NCBI RefSeq assembly: GCF_028682455.1
Contig: NZ_JANHLD010000003.1
Span: 1 to 64,000 of the forward strand
DNA length: 64,000 nucleotides
Reading direction: 5' to 3'
From: Pseudomonas putida
GTDB taxonomy: Bacteria; Pseudomonadota; Gammaproteobacteria; Pseudomonadales; Pseudomonadaceae
Part shown: in pieces, positions 36,254-45,804 of the stretch
Layout: each line of letters opens with the position of its first letter
Numbering within the stretch: position 1 is the first letter of the stretch
Made by a program: the position numbers and the translations under genes
Notes under the pieces: model-generated
Seen by the model: the letters and a program-made list of their open reading frames with translations, nothing else
Database searches by the model: none
Told to the model about the DNA's origin: nothing

Positions 36254-38224
36254 ATGGCCGGGCTGATTCCCCAAAGTTTCATCGACGACCTGCTCAACCG
36301 TACCGACATCGTCGATGTGGTGAGTTCGCGCGTGCAACTGAAAAAGGCCGGCAAGAACCTCACCGCCTGCTGCCCGTTCCATAAAGAAAAAACCCCGTCC
36401 TTCAGTGTCAGCCCCGACAAGCAGTTCTATTACTGCTTCGGATGCGGCGCGGGCGGCAACGCCCTTGGCTTCATCATGGACCACGACAACCTGGACTTCC
36501 CCCAGGCGGTCGAGGAACTGGCCAAGGCCGCCGGGATGGAGATCCCGCGCGAAGAAGGCGGGCGCGGGCAAAAGCCACGCCAGCCCACGGACTCTCCGCT
36601 CTATCCGTTGCTGGAAGCCGCTGCCGAGTATTATCGCCAGGCACTGAAAAGCCATCCGACACGCCGTTCTGCCGTGGAATATCTCAAGGGCCGCGGGTTA
36701 TCTGGCGAAATCGCTCGTGATTTTGGCCTGGGCTACGCACCTCCGGGCTGGGATAACCTGTTCAAACACTTGAGCAGCGACACCTTGCAACAAAAGGCCA
36801 TGATCGATGCCGGCCTGCTGATCGAGAACGCCGAAAGCGGCAAACGCTACGATCGCTTTCGCGACCGGGTGATGTTCCCGATCCGCGACAGCCGCGGTCG
36901 TGTCATTGCCTTTGGCGGCCGGGTGCTGGGTGACGACAAGCCCAAGTACCTGAACTCCCCGGAAACCCCGGTTTTCCACAAGGGCCAGGAGCTGTACGGG
37001 CTGTATGAAGCCCGCAAGTTCAACCGCAACCTCGATGAAATCATCGTGGTCGAAGGCTACATGGATGTCATTGCGCTGGCCCAGCAAGGCCTGCGCAATG
37101 CAGTAGCAACCCTGGGTACGGCCACCAGCGAAGAGCACCTCAAACGCCTGTTTCGCGTGGTGCCCAGCGTACTGTTCTGCTTCGATGGCGACCAGGCAGG
37201 CCGCAATGCCGCCTGGCGCGCGCTGGAGTCCACGCTCTCGAGCCTGCAGGACGGTCGCAAGGCTCGCTTCCTGTTCCTGCCCGAAGGCGAGGACCCGGAC
37301 ACCCTGATCCGAACGGAAGGTACCGACGCCTTCCGCGCCCGGATCAACCAGCATGCCCAGCCCCTGGCCGACTACTTTTTTCAGCAGCTGACCGAAGAAG
37401 CCGACCCGCGATCGCTCGAAGGCAAGGCACACATGGCCACCCTCGCAGCACCGTTGATCGAAAAAGTACCCGGCGCCAACTTGCGCGCCCTGATGCGCAA
37501 TCGCCTCAAGGAAATAACCGGCCTCGACAATCAGCAGGTCGAGCAACTGAGCCATAGCGCCCCCGTCGAAGCACCGCCAAGCTACGACCCAGGCATTGAT
37601 TACGACGCCATTCCCGACTACACGCCGGACTATGGTGATTTTCACCAGCCCGACCACGCTCCACCGCAACAACAGTGGACGCCGAACAAGGGCGGGAAGA
37701 AGAAATGGGAAGGCAAGCCCTGGGACAAGAAGGGCAAGCCGTGGGATCGCAACGGCCAGCGCCAGGACGCGCCACCCCGGATACCCACTTCGGTGGAGCC
37801 CCCGACCTTGAGCGCTTTGCGCACCCTGCTGCACCATCCGCAACTGGCTAAAAAGGTCGAGGATGCCGGTCACTTTGCAGCCGAGGAACACGTCTACGCC
37901 CAGCTGCTGGTCGCTCTGCTCGAGGCCTTGCAAAAGAATCCTGAGCTACGCTCACTACAGCTGATCGCCCGCTGGCATGGCACCGAACAGGGTCGCTTGT
38001 TACGAGCCTTGGCAGAAAAGGAATGGCTCATCGACGCCGACAACCTTGAACAACAGTTTTTCGACACCATTACTAGCTTGTCCGCTCGTCAACGCGAGCG
38101 AAGCCTGGAACATCTGCTCAGGAAAGCACGTCAAAGTGAATTGAGCGCAGAGGAAAAAAATCAGCTGCGCGACCTGCTAAGCCGGAATGTTCCCGCACAA
38201 ACCCCGACCTCAACTGGCGCGTGA
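36254..38224 (+). CDS. dnaG: DNA primase
   Basis: A 656-residue primase that makes the RNA primers for replication. The N-terminal CHC2 zinc ribbon is intact (CPFHKEKTPSF, YYCFGCG), followed by the TOPRIM catalytic domain (VVEGYMDVIAL, CFDGDQAGRNAAW) and the DnaB-interacting C-terminal domain. A Pro/Lys/Gly-rich linker at about residues 440-515 is longer than in E. coli and is usual for Pseudomonas. Confidence 0.97.
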   Translation: MAGLIPQSFIDDLLNRTDIVDVVSSRVQLKKAGKNLTACCPFHKEKTPSFSVSPDKQFYYCFGCGAGGNALGFIMDHDNLDFPQAVEELAKAAGMEIPREEGGRGQKPRQPTDSPLYPLLEAAAEYYRQALKSHPTRRSAVEYLKGRGLSGEIARDFGLGYAPPGWDNLFKHLSSDTLQQKAMIDAGLLIENAESGKRYDRFRDRVMFPIRDSRGRVIAFGGRVLGDDKPKYLNSPETPVFHKGQELYGLYEARKFNRNLDEIIVVEGYMDVIALAQQGLRNAVATLGTATSEEHLKRLFRVVPSVLFCFDGDQAGRNAAWRALESTLSSLQDGRKARFLFLPEGEDPDTLIRTEGTDAFRARINQHAQPLADYFFQQLTEEADPRSLEGKAHMATLAAPLIEKVPGANLRALMRNRLKEITGLDNQQVEQLSHSAPVEAPPSYDPGIDYDAIPDYTPDYGDFHQPDHAPPQQQWTPNKGGKKKWEGKPWDKKGKPWDRNGQRQDAPPRIPTSVEPPTLSALRTLLHHPQLAKKVEDAGHFAAEEHVYAQLLVALLEALQKNPELRSLQLIARWHGTEQGRLLRALAEKEWLIDADNLEQQFFDTITSLSARQRERSLEHLLRKARQSELSAEEKNQLRDLLSRNVPAQTPTSTGA

Positions 38225-38244
38225 GGTCCTAGCTCGGGTATAAT
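38206..38244 (+). promoter_or_regulatory. Inverted repeat and -10 hexamer before rpoD
   Basis: GACCTCA (38206-38212) and TGAGGTC (38222-38228) are perfect arms around the dnaG stop codon, and a consensus TATAAT follows at 38239-38244. There is no good -35. It may be an internal rpoD promoter, an mRNA-processing hairpin, or both, as in the E. coli operon. Confidence 0.45.
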
Positions 38245-38291
38245 CCTCGGCTTGTTTTTTGCCCGCCAAGACCTTCAGTGGATAGGGTGTT

Positions 38292-40142
<1,851 letters not shown>

Positions 40143-40147
40143 TGACG

Positions 40148-40175
40148 AACCCCGGCCCAGGCCGGGGTTTTTCTT
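40148..40175 (+). terminator. Intrinsic terminator of rpoD
   Basis: AACCCCGGCC-CA-GGCCGGGGTT, a 10-bp GC-rich stem followed by TTTCTTTTT, five bases after the rpoD stop. Confidence 0.93.
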
Positions 40176-40200
40176 TTTGTGCCATAGAAAACTTTAAGAC

Positions 40201-40225
40201 TTTCGCCACTACCCCGCTGGCGAAA
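40201..40225. promoter_or_regulatory. Perfect inverted repeat upstream of the GGDEF/EAL gene
   Basis: TTTCGCCA and TGGCGAAA are exact 8-bp arms with a 9-base spacer, 47 bases before the gene. A TCTACACT resembling a sigma-S-type -10 follows at 40232-40239. It looks like an operator for a dimeric regulator. Confidence 0.45.
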
Positions 40226-40271
40226 TGCCCGTCTACACTCGAAAACAACCTACCTGTGTGACGAGGCCGCT

Positions 40272-43200
40272 ATGCCCAGAATGCCGGCCCTTCTGTTGTT
40301 GCTCTCATTACTCTGGAGCGCAGCGGCCGGCGCCTTGACCCTGACAGACGAAGAACAAGCCTGGCTCAGCGCCCACCCGCAGCTGCGCGTGGGTGTCGAC
40401 GCATCCTGGCCACCCTTCGAGTACCGTGACCAGGAAGGCCGCTACCAGGGATTGGCTGCCGATTACATTGCCCTGATGCAGGATCGACTGGGCGTCACGT
40501 TCAAACTGGTCGAACCAACCAGTTGGACCGCCGTCCTGGAACAGGCACGCCAGAACAAACTGGACGTGCTCCCCGGGATCATGTCGACACCCGAGCGCCA
40601 GGGCTTTCTCGCCTTCACCCGCCCCTACCTGGACTTTCCGATCGTCATCCTCGCCCACAAGGGCGGTGCGCAGCCACGCAACATCAAGGACCTCTACGGA
40701 TTGAAGATTGCCGTGGTGGAAAACTACGCGCCCCATGAACTACTGCGCACCCACCACCCCGACCTGAACCTGGTCGCCATGCGCAATGTCAGCTCAACCT
40801 TGCAGGCATTGGCCACCGACGAAGTCGATGCCGTGGTCGGCGATCTCGCCTCGAGCATCTGGAGTCTGCGCCAGCTCAAGCTTGAAGGCATGTATGTCAG
40901 CGGTGAAACCCCCTATCGTTATCAACTGGCCATGGCGGTGCCCCAAGACCAGAAAATCCTGGTCGGTATCCTCGACAAGGTCATGGCCGACATGAGCGCC
41001 TCCGAAATCAGCGATATTCAGGAGCGCTGGATCGGCAAGGTATTGGACCATCGCACGGTCTGGTTCGACCTTCTCCTCTATGGGCTGCCCGCCGTACTGC
41101 TGCTGGTTGCGATACTGGCGGCAGTGATGCGGGTCAATCGACGCCTGAGTTCGGAAATTTCCCGACGCGTGGCCCTGGAACAAGAGCTGCGCAGCAGTGA
41201 ATACCACTACCGCGGCCTGGTCGAGAGCCTCTCGGCGATTGCCTGGGAAGCCGACGCCAACGACTTCACCTACAACTATGTCTCGCCCCATGCAGAAGAC
41301 CTGCTCGGCTATCCCTTGAGCCACTGGCTGCGCCCGGGCTTCTGGCGCAGCATCATCCACCCCGACGACGCCCTCTGGGCCCAGGCCTACTGCGACAGCG
41401 AGACCGCCGCCGGGCGCGACCACAGCCTGGATTACCGCGTCATCTGCGCCAATGGGCACACCCTCTGGGTTCGTGACATCGTCAGCCTGATCGAACATGG
41501 GCACAAGCCCGTGATGCGCGGGCTGATGATCGACATCAGCGAAACCAAGAATGCCGAAGAGGCCCTGCGCCTGTCGGAGCAGAAGTTTGCCTCGGTGTTC
41601 CAGCAATGCCCGGACATCCTGCTGATCGCCCGCCTCAGCGACGGCTGCTTGCTGGAAGTCAACGAGGCATTCGAAGAGCAGATCGGCCTGGACGCCGACA
41701 GGGTCGTTGGCCGTACCGCCACCGAGCTGAACATCTGGGACATCGACGCGATCGGCCCAAAACTGCTTGAGCGCCTGCAGTCCGGCAGCATCCGCAATCT
41801 GGAGACATTGTTCCGGCGCAGCAACGGCCACCTGTTCACCGGCCTCCTCTCGGCCGAAACCATTGAACTCGACAGCACCCCGGCGCTGGTGGTGGCAGTG
41901 CGCGACATCAGCCAACTCAAGGAAACCCAGGAGCAGTTGCGCACCTCGGAAGAGAAATTTGCCAAGGCCTTCCATGCCTCCCCGGATGGCTTGCTGCTTT
42001 CCCGGCAAAGCGATGGCCTGCTGATCGAAGTCAACGAGGGTTTCTGCCGCCTGACCGGGTTCGACAGCCACGCATCGCTGGACCAGACCTCGCTGGACCT
42101 GGGCATGTGGGTTGATCTCAACGAGCGGCGACGCCTGCTGCAAATGCTCCAAAAAGACGGCTTCGTGCGGGACTTCAGTTGCCATATCCGCCGCAGTGAC
42201 GGGCAGATCCGCTTGTGTGAACTGTCGGCCCGCCCCCTGCCGATCGCCGGTGTCGACTGCATGCTGACCATTGCCCGCGACATCACCGAGCGCCACCTGA
42301 TGCAGGAAAAACTGCAACTGGCCGCGACGGTGTTCGAAAATACCGCCGAAGGCGTACTGATTACCGATACCGACCAACGCATCAGCGCAGTCAACCGCGC
42401 TTTCAGCGAAATCACCGGCTACAACGAATTCGAAGCCCTGGGCCAGACACCGCGCCTGCTTGCCTCCGGACAGCACGACAGCGCGTTCTACGCGGCCATG
42501 TGGCACCAGTTGACCGCAGAAGGCCACTGGCAGGGCGAAATCTACAATCGGCGCAAAAGCGGCGAGCTCTATCCCAGCTGGTTGACCATCAGTGCCGTGC
42601 GCAACAGCGAGCGGATCATCACCCACTTCGTCGCCGTCTTCGCCGACATTTCCAGCCTCAAGCACGCCCAGGCCAAGCTGGACTACCAGGCCCACCACGA
42701 CCCCCTCACCGGCCTGCCCAACCGCACCCTGTTCGAGAATCGCCTGCAGGCGGCGCTCACCTGCGCGCAAGCCTCCCAGCGCCAAGGCGCGGTGCTGTTC
42801 CTGGACCTGGACCGCTTCAAACATATCAACGACAGCCTGGGTCATCCGGTGGGCGACCTGCTGCTCAAGGGCATCGCCCAGCGCCTCAAGGAACAAGTGC
42901 GCGACATTGACACCGTGGCGCGCCTGGGCGGCGACGAATTCATCATTCTGCTACCCGGCCTGCACCAGCCCGGGGATGCCAGCCTCATCGCCAACAAGCT
43001 GCTGGCCTGCTTCAGCGCCCCGTTCCAGGCCGGTGAACACGAATTCTTCACCAGTGCCAGTATCGGCACCAGCCTGTACCCACAGGACGGCACCGACGTC
43101 GCCTCGCTGATCCGTAATGCCGATGCCGCCATGTACCGCTCCAAGGCCAAGGGCCGCAACCGGGTCGAGTCCTATACCCGCGACCTGACCGCCCAGGCCA

Positions 43201-44015
43201 GCGAACGCATTGCCCTGGAACACGAGCTGCGACGCGCCATAGAGCGTAATGAACTGAGCCTGAGCTACCAACCCAAGTTCAGCCTGAAAACCCAGAGCCT
43301 GGTAGGCGCCGAAGCCCTGATCCGCTGGACGCATCCGCTGCTCGGTGAAGTGCCGCCAGAACACTTCATAGGCCTCGCCGAAGAAAACGGCATGATCCTG
43401 CAACTGGGCGACTGGGTACTGGAACAGGCCTGCCGCCAAATGCAAACCTGGAAGCAGCACTACCTGGCCTTCGGCCCCCTCTCCGTCAACCTGGCCGGCG
43501 CCCAACTGCGCCAACCGAGCCTGGTCAAACGCATCGAGCAACTGCTCAAGACCCATCATCTGAAGGCCGGCGACCTGCAACTGGAAATCACCGAGAACTT
43601 CATCATGAGCCAGGCCGAAGAGGCCCTGGCCATCCTTCACCAGCTCAAGCAACTCGGCGTACAGCTGGCGATTGATGACTTTGGCACCGGCTATTCGTCG
43701 TTGAGCTACCTCAAGCGGCTGCCCCTGGACATCCTCAAGATCGACCAGTCTTTCATCCGCGGCCTGCCTGATGACCCCCATGATGTCGCCATTGCCCGGG
43801 CGATCATTGCCCTGGGGCGCAGCATGCAACTGACCATCATTGCCGAAGGTGTCGAGACCCAGGCCCAGCAACGCTTCCTGGCGGCCGAGGGGTGCGAACA
43901 GATCCAGGGCTACATCGTCAGCTTGCCATTGTCGGCCGATGAGTTCGCCGCAACATTTCTTCGCATAGCACTTTCGGATCTTTCGGATGGCACAGCCTGG
44001 AAACCCTCGTTATAA
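40272..44015 (+). CDS. Membrane GGDEF/EAL protein with periplasmic binding-protein domain and several PAS domains
   Basis: A 1247-residue cyclic-di-GMP protein. A signal sequence (residues 1-20), an SBP_bac_3-type periplasmic domain (about 28-255: LRVGVDASWPPFEYRD), a membrane helix (about 270-290), four PAS domains (about 305-430, 435-550, 555-675, 680-800), a GGDEF domain with an intact GGDEF active site (ARLGGDEFIIL) and an EAL domain with intact motifs (GAEALIRW, EITEN, DDFGTGYSS, ILKID, AEGVE). Both making and breaking of c-di-GMP are therefore possible. This layout occupies the position between rpoD and the tRNA in P. putida genomes. Its stop codon overlaps the -10 of the following tRNA promoter. 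Confidence 0.95.
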   Translation: MPRMPALLLLLSLLWSAAAGALTLTDEEQAWLSAHPQLRVGVDASWPPFEYRDQEGRYQGLAADYIALMQDRLGVTFKLVEPTSWTAVLEQARQNKLDVLPGIMSTPERQGFLAFTRPYLDFPIVILAHKGGAQPRNIKDLYGLKIAVVENYAPHELLRTHHPDLNLVAMRNVSSTLQALATDEVDAVVGDLASSIWSLRQLKLEGMYVSGETPYRYQLAMAVPQDQKILVGILDKVMADMSASEISDIQERWIGKVLDHRTVWFDLLLYGLPAVLLLVAILAAVMRVNRRLSSEISRRVALEQELRSSEYHYRGLVESLSAIAWEADANDFTYNYVSPHAEDLLGYPLSHWLRPGFWRSIIHPDDALWAQAYCDSETAAGRDHSLDYRVICANGHTLWVRDIVSLIEHGHKPVMRGLMIDISETKNAEEALRLSEQKFASVFQQCPDILLIARLSDGCLLEVNEAFEEQIGLDADRVVGRTATELNIWDIDAIGPKLLERLQSGSIRNLETLFRRSNGHLFTGLLSAETIELDSTPALVVAVRDISQLKETQEQLRTSEEKFAKAFHASPDGLLLSRQSDGLLIEVNEGFCRLTGFDSHASLDQTSLDLGMWVDLNERRRLLQMLQKDGFVRDFSCHIRRSDGQIRLCELSARPLPIAGVDCMLTIARDITERHLMQEKLQLAATVFENTAEGVLITDTDQRISAVNRAFSEITGYNEFEALGQTPRLLASGQHDSAFYAAMWHQLTAEGHWQGEIYNRRKSGELYPSWLTISAVRNSERIITHFVAVFADISSLKHAQAKLDYQAHHDPLTGLPNRTLFENRLQAALTCAQASQRQGAVLFLDLDRFKHINDSLGHPVGDLLLKGIAQRLKEQVRDIDTVARLGGDEFIILLPGLHQPGDASLIANKLLACFSAPFQAGEHEFFTSASIGTSLYPQDGTDVASLIRNADAAMYRSKAKGRNRVESYTRDLTAQASERIALEHELRRAIERNELSLSYQPKFSLKTQSLVGAEALIRWTHPLLGEVPPEHFIGLAEENGMILQLGDWVLEQACRQMQTWKQHYLAFGPLSVNLAGAQLRQPSLVKRIEQLLKTHHLKAGDLQLEITENFIMSQAEEALAILHQLKQLGVQLAIDDFGTGYSSLSYLKRLPLDILKIDQSFIRGLPDDPHDVAIARAIIALGRSMQLTIIAEGVETQAQQRFLAAEGCEQIQGYIVSLPLSADEFAATFLRIALSDLSDGTAWKPSL

Positions 44016-44016
44016 T
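44011..44016 (+). promoter_or_regulatory. -10 box of the downstream tRNA gene
   Basis: A consensus TATAAT 12 bases before the first tRNA nucleotide, overlapping the stop codon of the GGDEF/EAL gene. The -35 is weak. It would still drive the cut tRNA and perhaps the island tRNA beyond it. Confidence 0.6.
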
Positions 44017-44028
44017 CCGCGACCACTG

Positions 44029-44085
44029 GGGCCTATAGCTCAGTTGGTTAGAGCAGAGGACTCATAATCCTTTGGTCCACGGTTC
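44029..44085 (+). pseudogene. tRNA gene with CAT anticodon, cut after the T-loop TTC (probably tRNA-Ile2)
   Basis: The first 57 nucleotides of a tRNA are seen: acceptor half GGGCCTA, D-arm GCTC/GAGC, anticodon arm GAGGA-CTCATAA-TCCTT, variable loop TGGTC, T-stem half CACGG and then TTC. The 3' half (rest of the T-arm, the acceptor partner and CCA) is missing, and unrelated sequence starts at 44086. A CAT tRNA downstream of rpoD is, in E. coli (ileX) and Pseudomonas, the AUA-reading tRNA-Ile2, hence the assignment; elongator Met is the alternative. No matching 3' half is seen further right in the window. Confidence 0.8.
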
Positions 44086-44088
44086 TTA

Positions 44089-44118
44089 TGTGGTACGAAT
44101 GCCAGTGTGGTATTTGGA
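44089..44118. repeat. Short direct repeats at the island's left edge
   Basis: TGTGGTACGAATGCCA (from 44089) and TGTGGTATTTGGAGCCA (from 44106) lie side by side, 17 bases apart, immediately inside the junction. A third copy, TGTGGTATTTGGAA, lies at 44365-44378 just before the first recombinase gene. Such repeated arms are what tyrosine recombinases bind at element ends; binding here is inferred. Confidence 0.6.
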
Positions 44119-44149
44119 GCCAATTTTTGTTAGTTTGTAGTTACTCAAT

Positions 44150-44226
44150 GCCACTGTAGCTCAATCGGTTAGAGCGTCCGACTCATAATCGGCAGGTCGA
44201 GGGTTCGATTCCCTCCAGTGGCCCCA
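44150..44226 (+). tRNA. Complete island-encoded tRNA, anticodon CAT
   Basis: A full 77-nt cloverleaf: acceptor GCCACTG/CAGTGGC (7 pairs), D-stem GCTC/GAGC, anticodon stem TCCGA/TCGGC with one T-C mismatch at its top, loop CTCATAA, variable AGGTC, T-arm GAGGG-TTCGATT-CCCTC, discriminator C73 and an encoded CCA. The anticodon is the same as that of the cut tRNA 65 bases upstream, but the body is different. C73 is unusual, since both Met and Ile tRNAs normally carry A73. It could be tRNA-Ile2, elongator Met or an atypical tRNA. Confidence 0.85.
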
Positions 44227-44345
44227 TACCCCCCTAAAATCAAGCACCTACCCAACTCCGCAGAAGGTCGATGACCACGCTGACGGAGCTTTCTTCGTTC
44301 CAAGAATCCGGCGATTTTCGATTTTTCCTTGACACTGCAAGGGCA

Positions 44346-44367
44346 ACACCCAAAGCTAATAGGGTGT
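44346..44367 (+). promoter_or_regulatory. Inverted repeat in front of the recombinase operon
   Basis: ACACCC-(10)-GGGTGT lies 21 bases before the first recombinase start and overlaps the third TGTGGTA repeat. A TTGACA stands at 44330-44335 but without a well-placed -10. It may be an autoregulatory site. Nothing else is supportable in 44227-44388. Confidence 0.4.
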
Positions 44368-44388
44368 GGTATTTGGAATCGAGAGCTC

Positions 44389-45804
44389 ATGAAAAACTTT
44401 ATCTTGGTCGAAGCGCCTGTTACGAGCGAGGCTAACTACATCCTGCTTCATCTCGACCCTGACATGCCCGACGAGGCACGCGAGTTCAAACCGTTCACCG
44501 ACTACACGACTTGGCTGGCACGTAAGGGCTATGCAGCAAACACCGATAAGCTCTACTCGGAGCACGTGGGCCGCTTCATCGACTACGTGTATGAGGCGAC
44601 GAAGACCCAATTTCCTGCAGATGTCGAGGTCACTATCGAGACCGTCATCTACAGCTACCAGGTTTATCTCCTCTTCGGTACGGACGCCACGAACCCGATA
44701 GCGAAGACGCTGGCCCATAGCCTGGGGAAGACACGGCTGACCGGTCAAAACTCAATCGCAGAATCCATAGAGTCGTCTATTCGATGGTTTCTTGACGTAG
44801 CCGAGTCAAAAAACATGACAGCACCTGACCATCTGTTCAGTCGGTTCTACTTGAGCAAGGCCGAATATCGAAGTCAATGTGAGGTTTCGGCCCAAAAAGC
44901 CAATTCTTGGATGGCAGCAGTCATTCGTGGCTCGCTGAACTCAGTTCTGCCAAAACGTAAGAAAGATAAGCTGTTTCCTAAAGCAGGGCGTAGGAGCGGG
45001 AAAAACGAGAAGCAGCCGTTCAAGATTCTCCCATTCCCTATAGAACGATCCGTCGAATTTCTCAGACAGGCCAAGCCTGCAAAGTCCACGACATTTTACA
45101 GGGACATGACGCTATATGCCCTACTCGCCGCGACAGGTTCGCGTACAAGCGAGGCGCTACAAGTTCGAATGCCTGACATCGATGATGACGATTTTGCAGT
45201 GTTCCTACGCGACCCCTTTGCAAGGAAAACGCCTGGCATTACTGAAGAAGAGCATAAGCTTCTCTCCTGGAAAGGTCGGGAGACCGAGGTGACCTTCATG
45301 ATTGAGCCATTCGCTAAAATATTCTGGGAGAACCTTGAGAAGTACCTGACCCTAGAATACAACTCTAGCGTTGGACATGATTTCTTATTTCAAAACTCTG
45401 ACGGTAGGCCCTTCTTCGCAAGCGACAGGAGTAGCCGTGACAAAACCCTCAAGAAATACGCCTTGAAGGCAGGCTTGCCGGACGTCACAGGCATCAGCAC
45501 TCATTCGCTTAGGCATATGTACGGAACTTACACGCTTAATTACATGCCAGTTCCTGGACAGCCCCTTCCTGGCCTGCCCATTACATACGTGAAGATCCTG
45601 ATGGGCCATGCCAGCGTCACATCCACGATGAAGTACGCAAAGCACGATACCGACATCATCGAAGCATATATCCAGCATGCTAACCAATACGTCATGCAGA
45701 GAGGCGATGCCTCCTTTAGCACTATTCGTGAGGAATTTTATCTACGCCAGCTCGAAGTATTGAAGGAAGAGGCGAATCGCATTCAAGGGACGCAACATGA
45801 TTAA
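44389..45804 (+). CDS. gmtY: Tyrosine recombinase, GmtY-like (first gene of the island operon)
   Basis: A 471-residue recombinase with all catalytic residues of the tyrosine family: R252 (ATGSRTSEAL), H372 and R375 (THSLRHMYG), H407 (LMGHASV) and Y416 (TMKYAKHD). The N-terminal 230 residues form the core-binding part. I start it at ATG 44389 after GAGAG; twenty further codons are open upstream. It overlaps the next gene by 8 bases. A recombinase followed by a giant recombinase-like protein and a small coiled-coil protein matches, from memory, the Gamma-Mobile-Trio set GmtY-GmtZ-GmtX; TnpA of Tn554-like elements is a more distant parallel. Codon use is more AT-rich than in the backbone. Confidence 0.8.
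   Translation: MKNFILVEAPVTSEANYILLHLDPDMPDEAREFKPFTDYTTWLARKGYAANTDKLYSEHVGRFIDYVYEATKTQFPADVEVTIETVIYSYQVYLLFGTDATNPIAKTLAHSLGKTRLTGQNSIAESIESSIRWFLDVAESKNMTAPDHLFSRFYLSKAEYRSQCEVSAQKANSWMAAVIRGSLNSVLPKRKKDKLFPKAGRRSGKNEKQPFKILPFPIERSVEFLRQAKPAKSTTFYRDMTLYALLAATGSRTSEALQVRMPDIDDDDFAVFLRDPFARKTPGITEEEHKLLSWKGRETEVTFMIEPFAKIFWENLEKYLTLEYNSSVGHDFLFQNSDGRPFFASDRSSRDKTLKKYALKAGLPDVTGISTHSLRHMYGTYTLNYMPVPGQPLPGLPITYVKILMGHASVTSTMKYAKHDTDIIEAYIQHANQYVMQRGDASFSTIREEFYLRQLEVLKEEANRIQGTQHD

Noticed and set aside
36698..37933. Long open frame opposite dnaG
   Set aside because: Antisense shadow of a conserved gene; no start signal or recognisable domain.
40794..42896. 700-codon open frame opposite the GGDEF/EAL gene
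   Set aside because: Shadow of the real gene, which has intact catalytic motifs in its own frame.
44150..44226. Second tRNA as an ordinary chromosomal neighbour of the first
   Set aside because: It lies beyond the point where the first tRNA is cut, is flanked by the island's repeats, and differs from the usual Pseudomonas Met and Ile2 tRNAs as I remember them.
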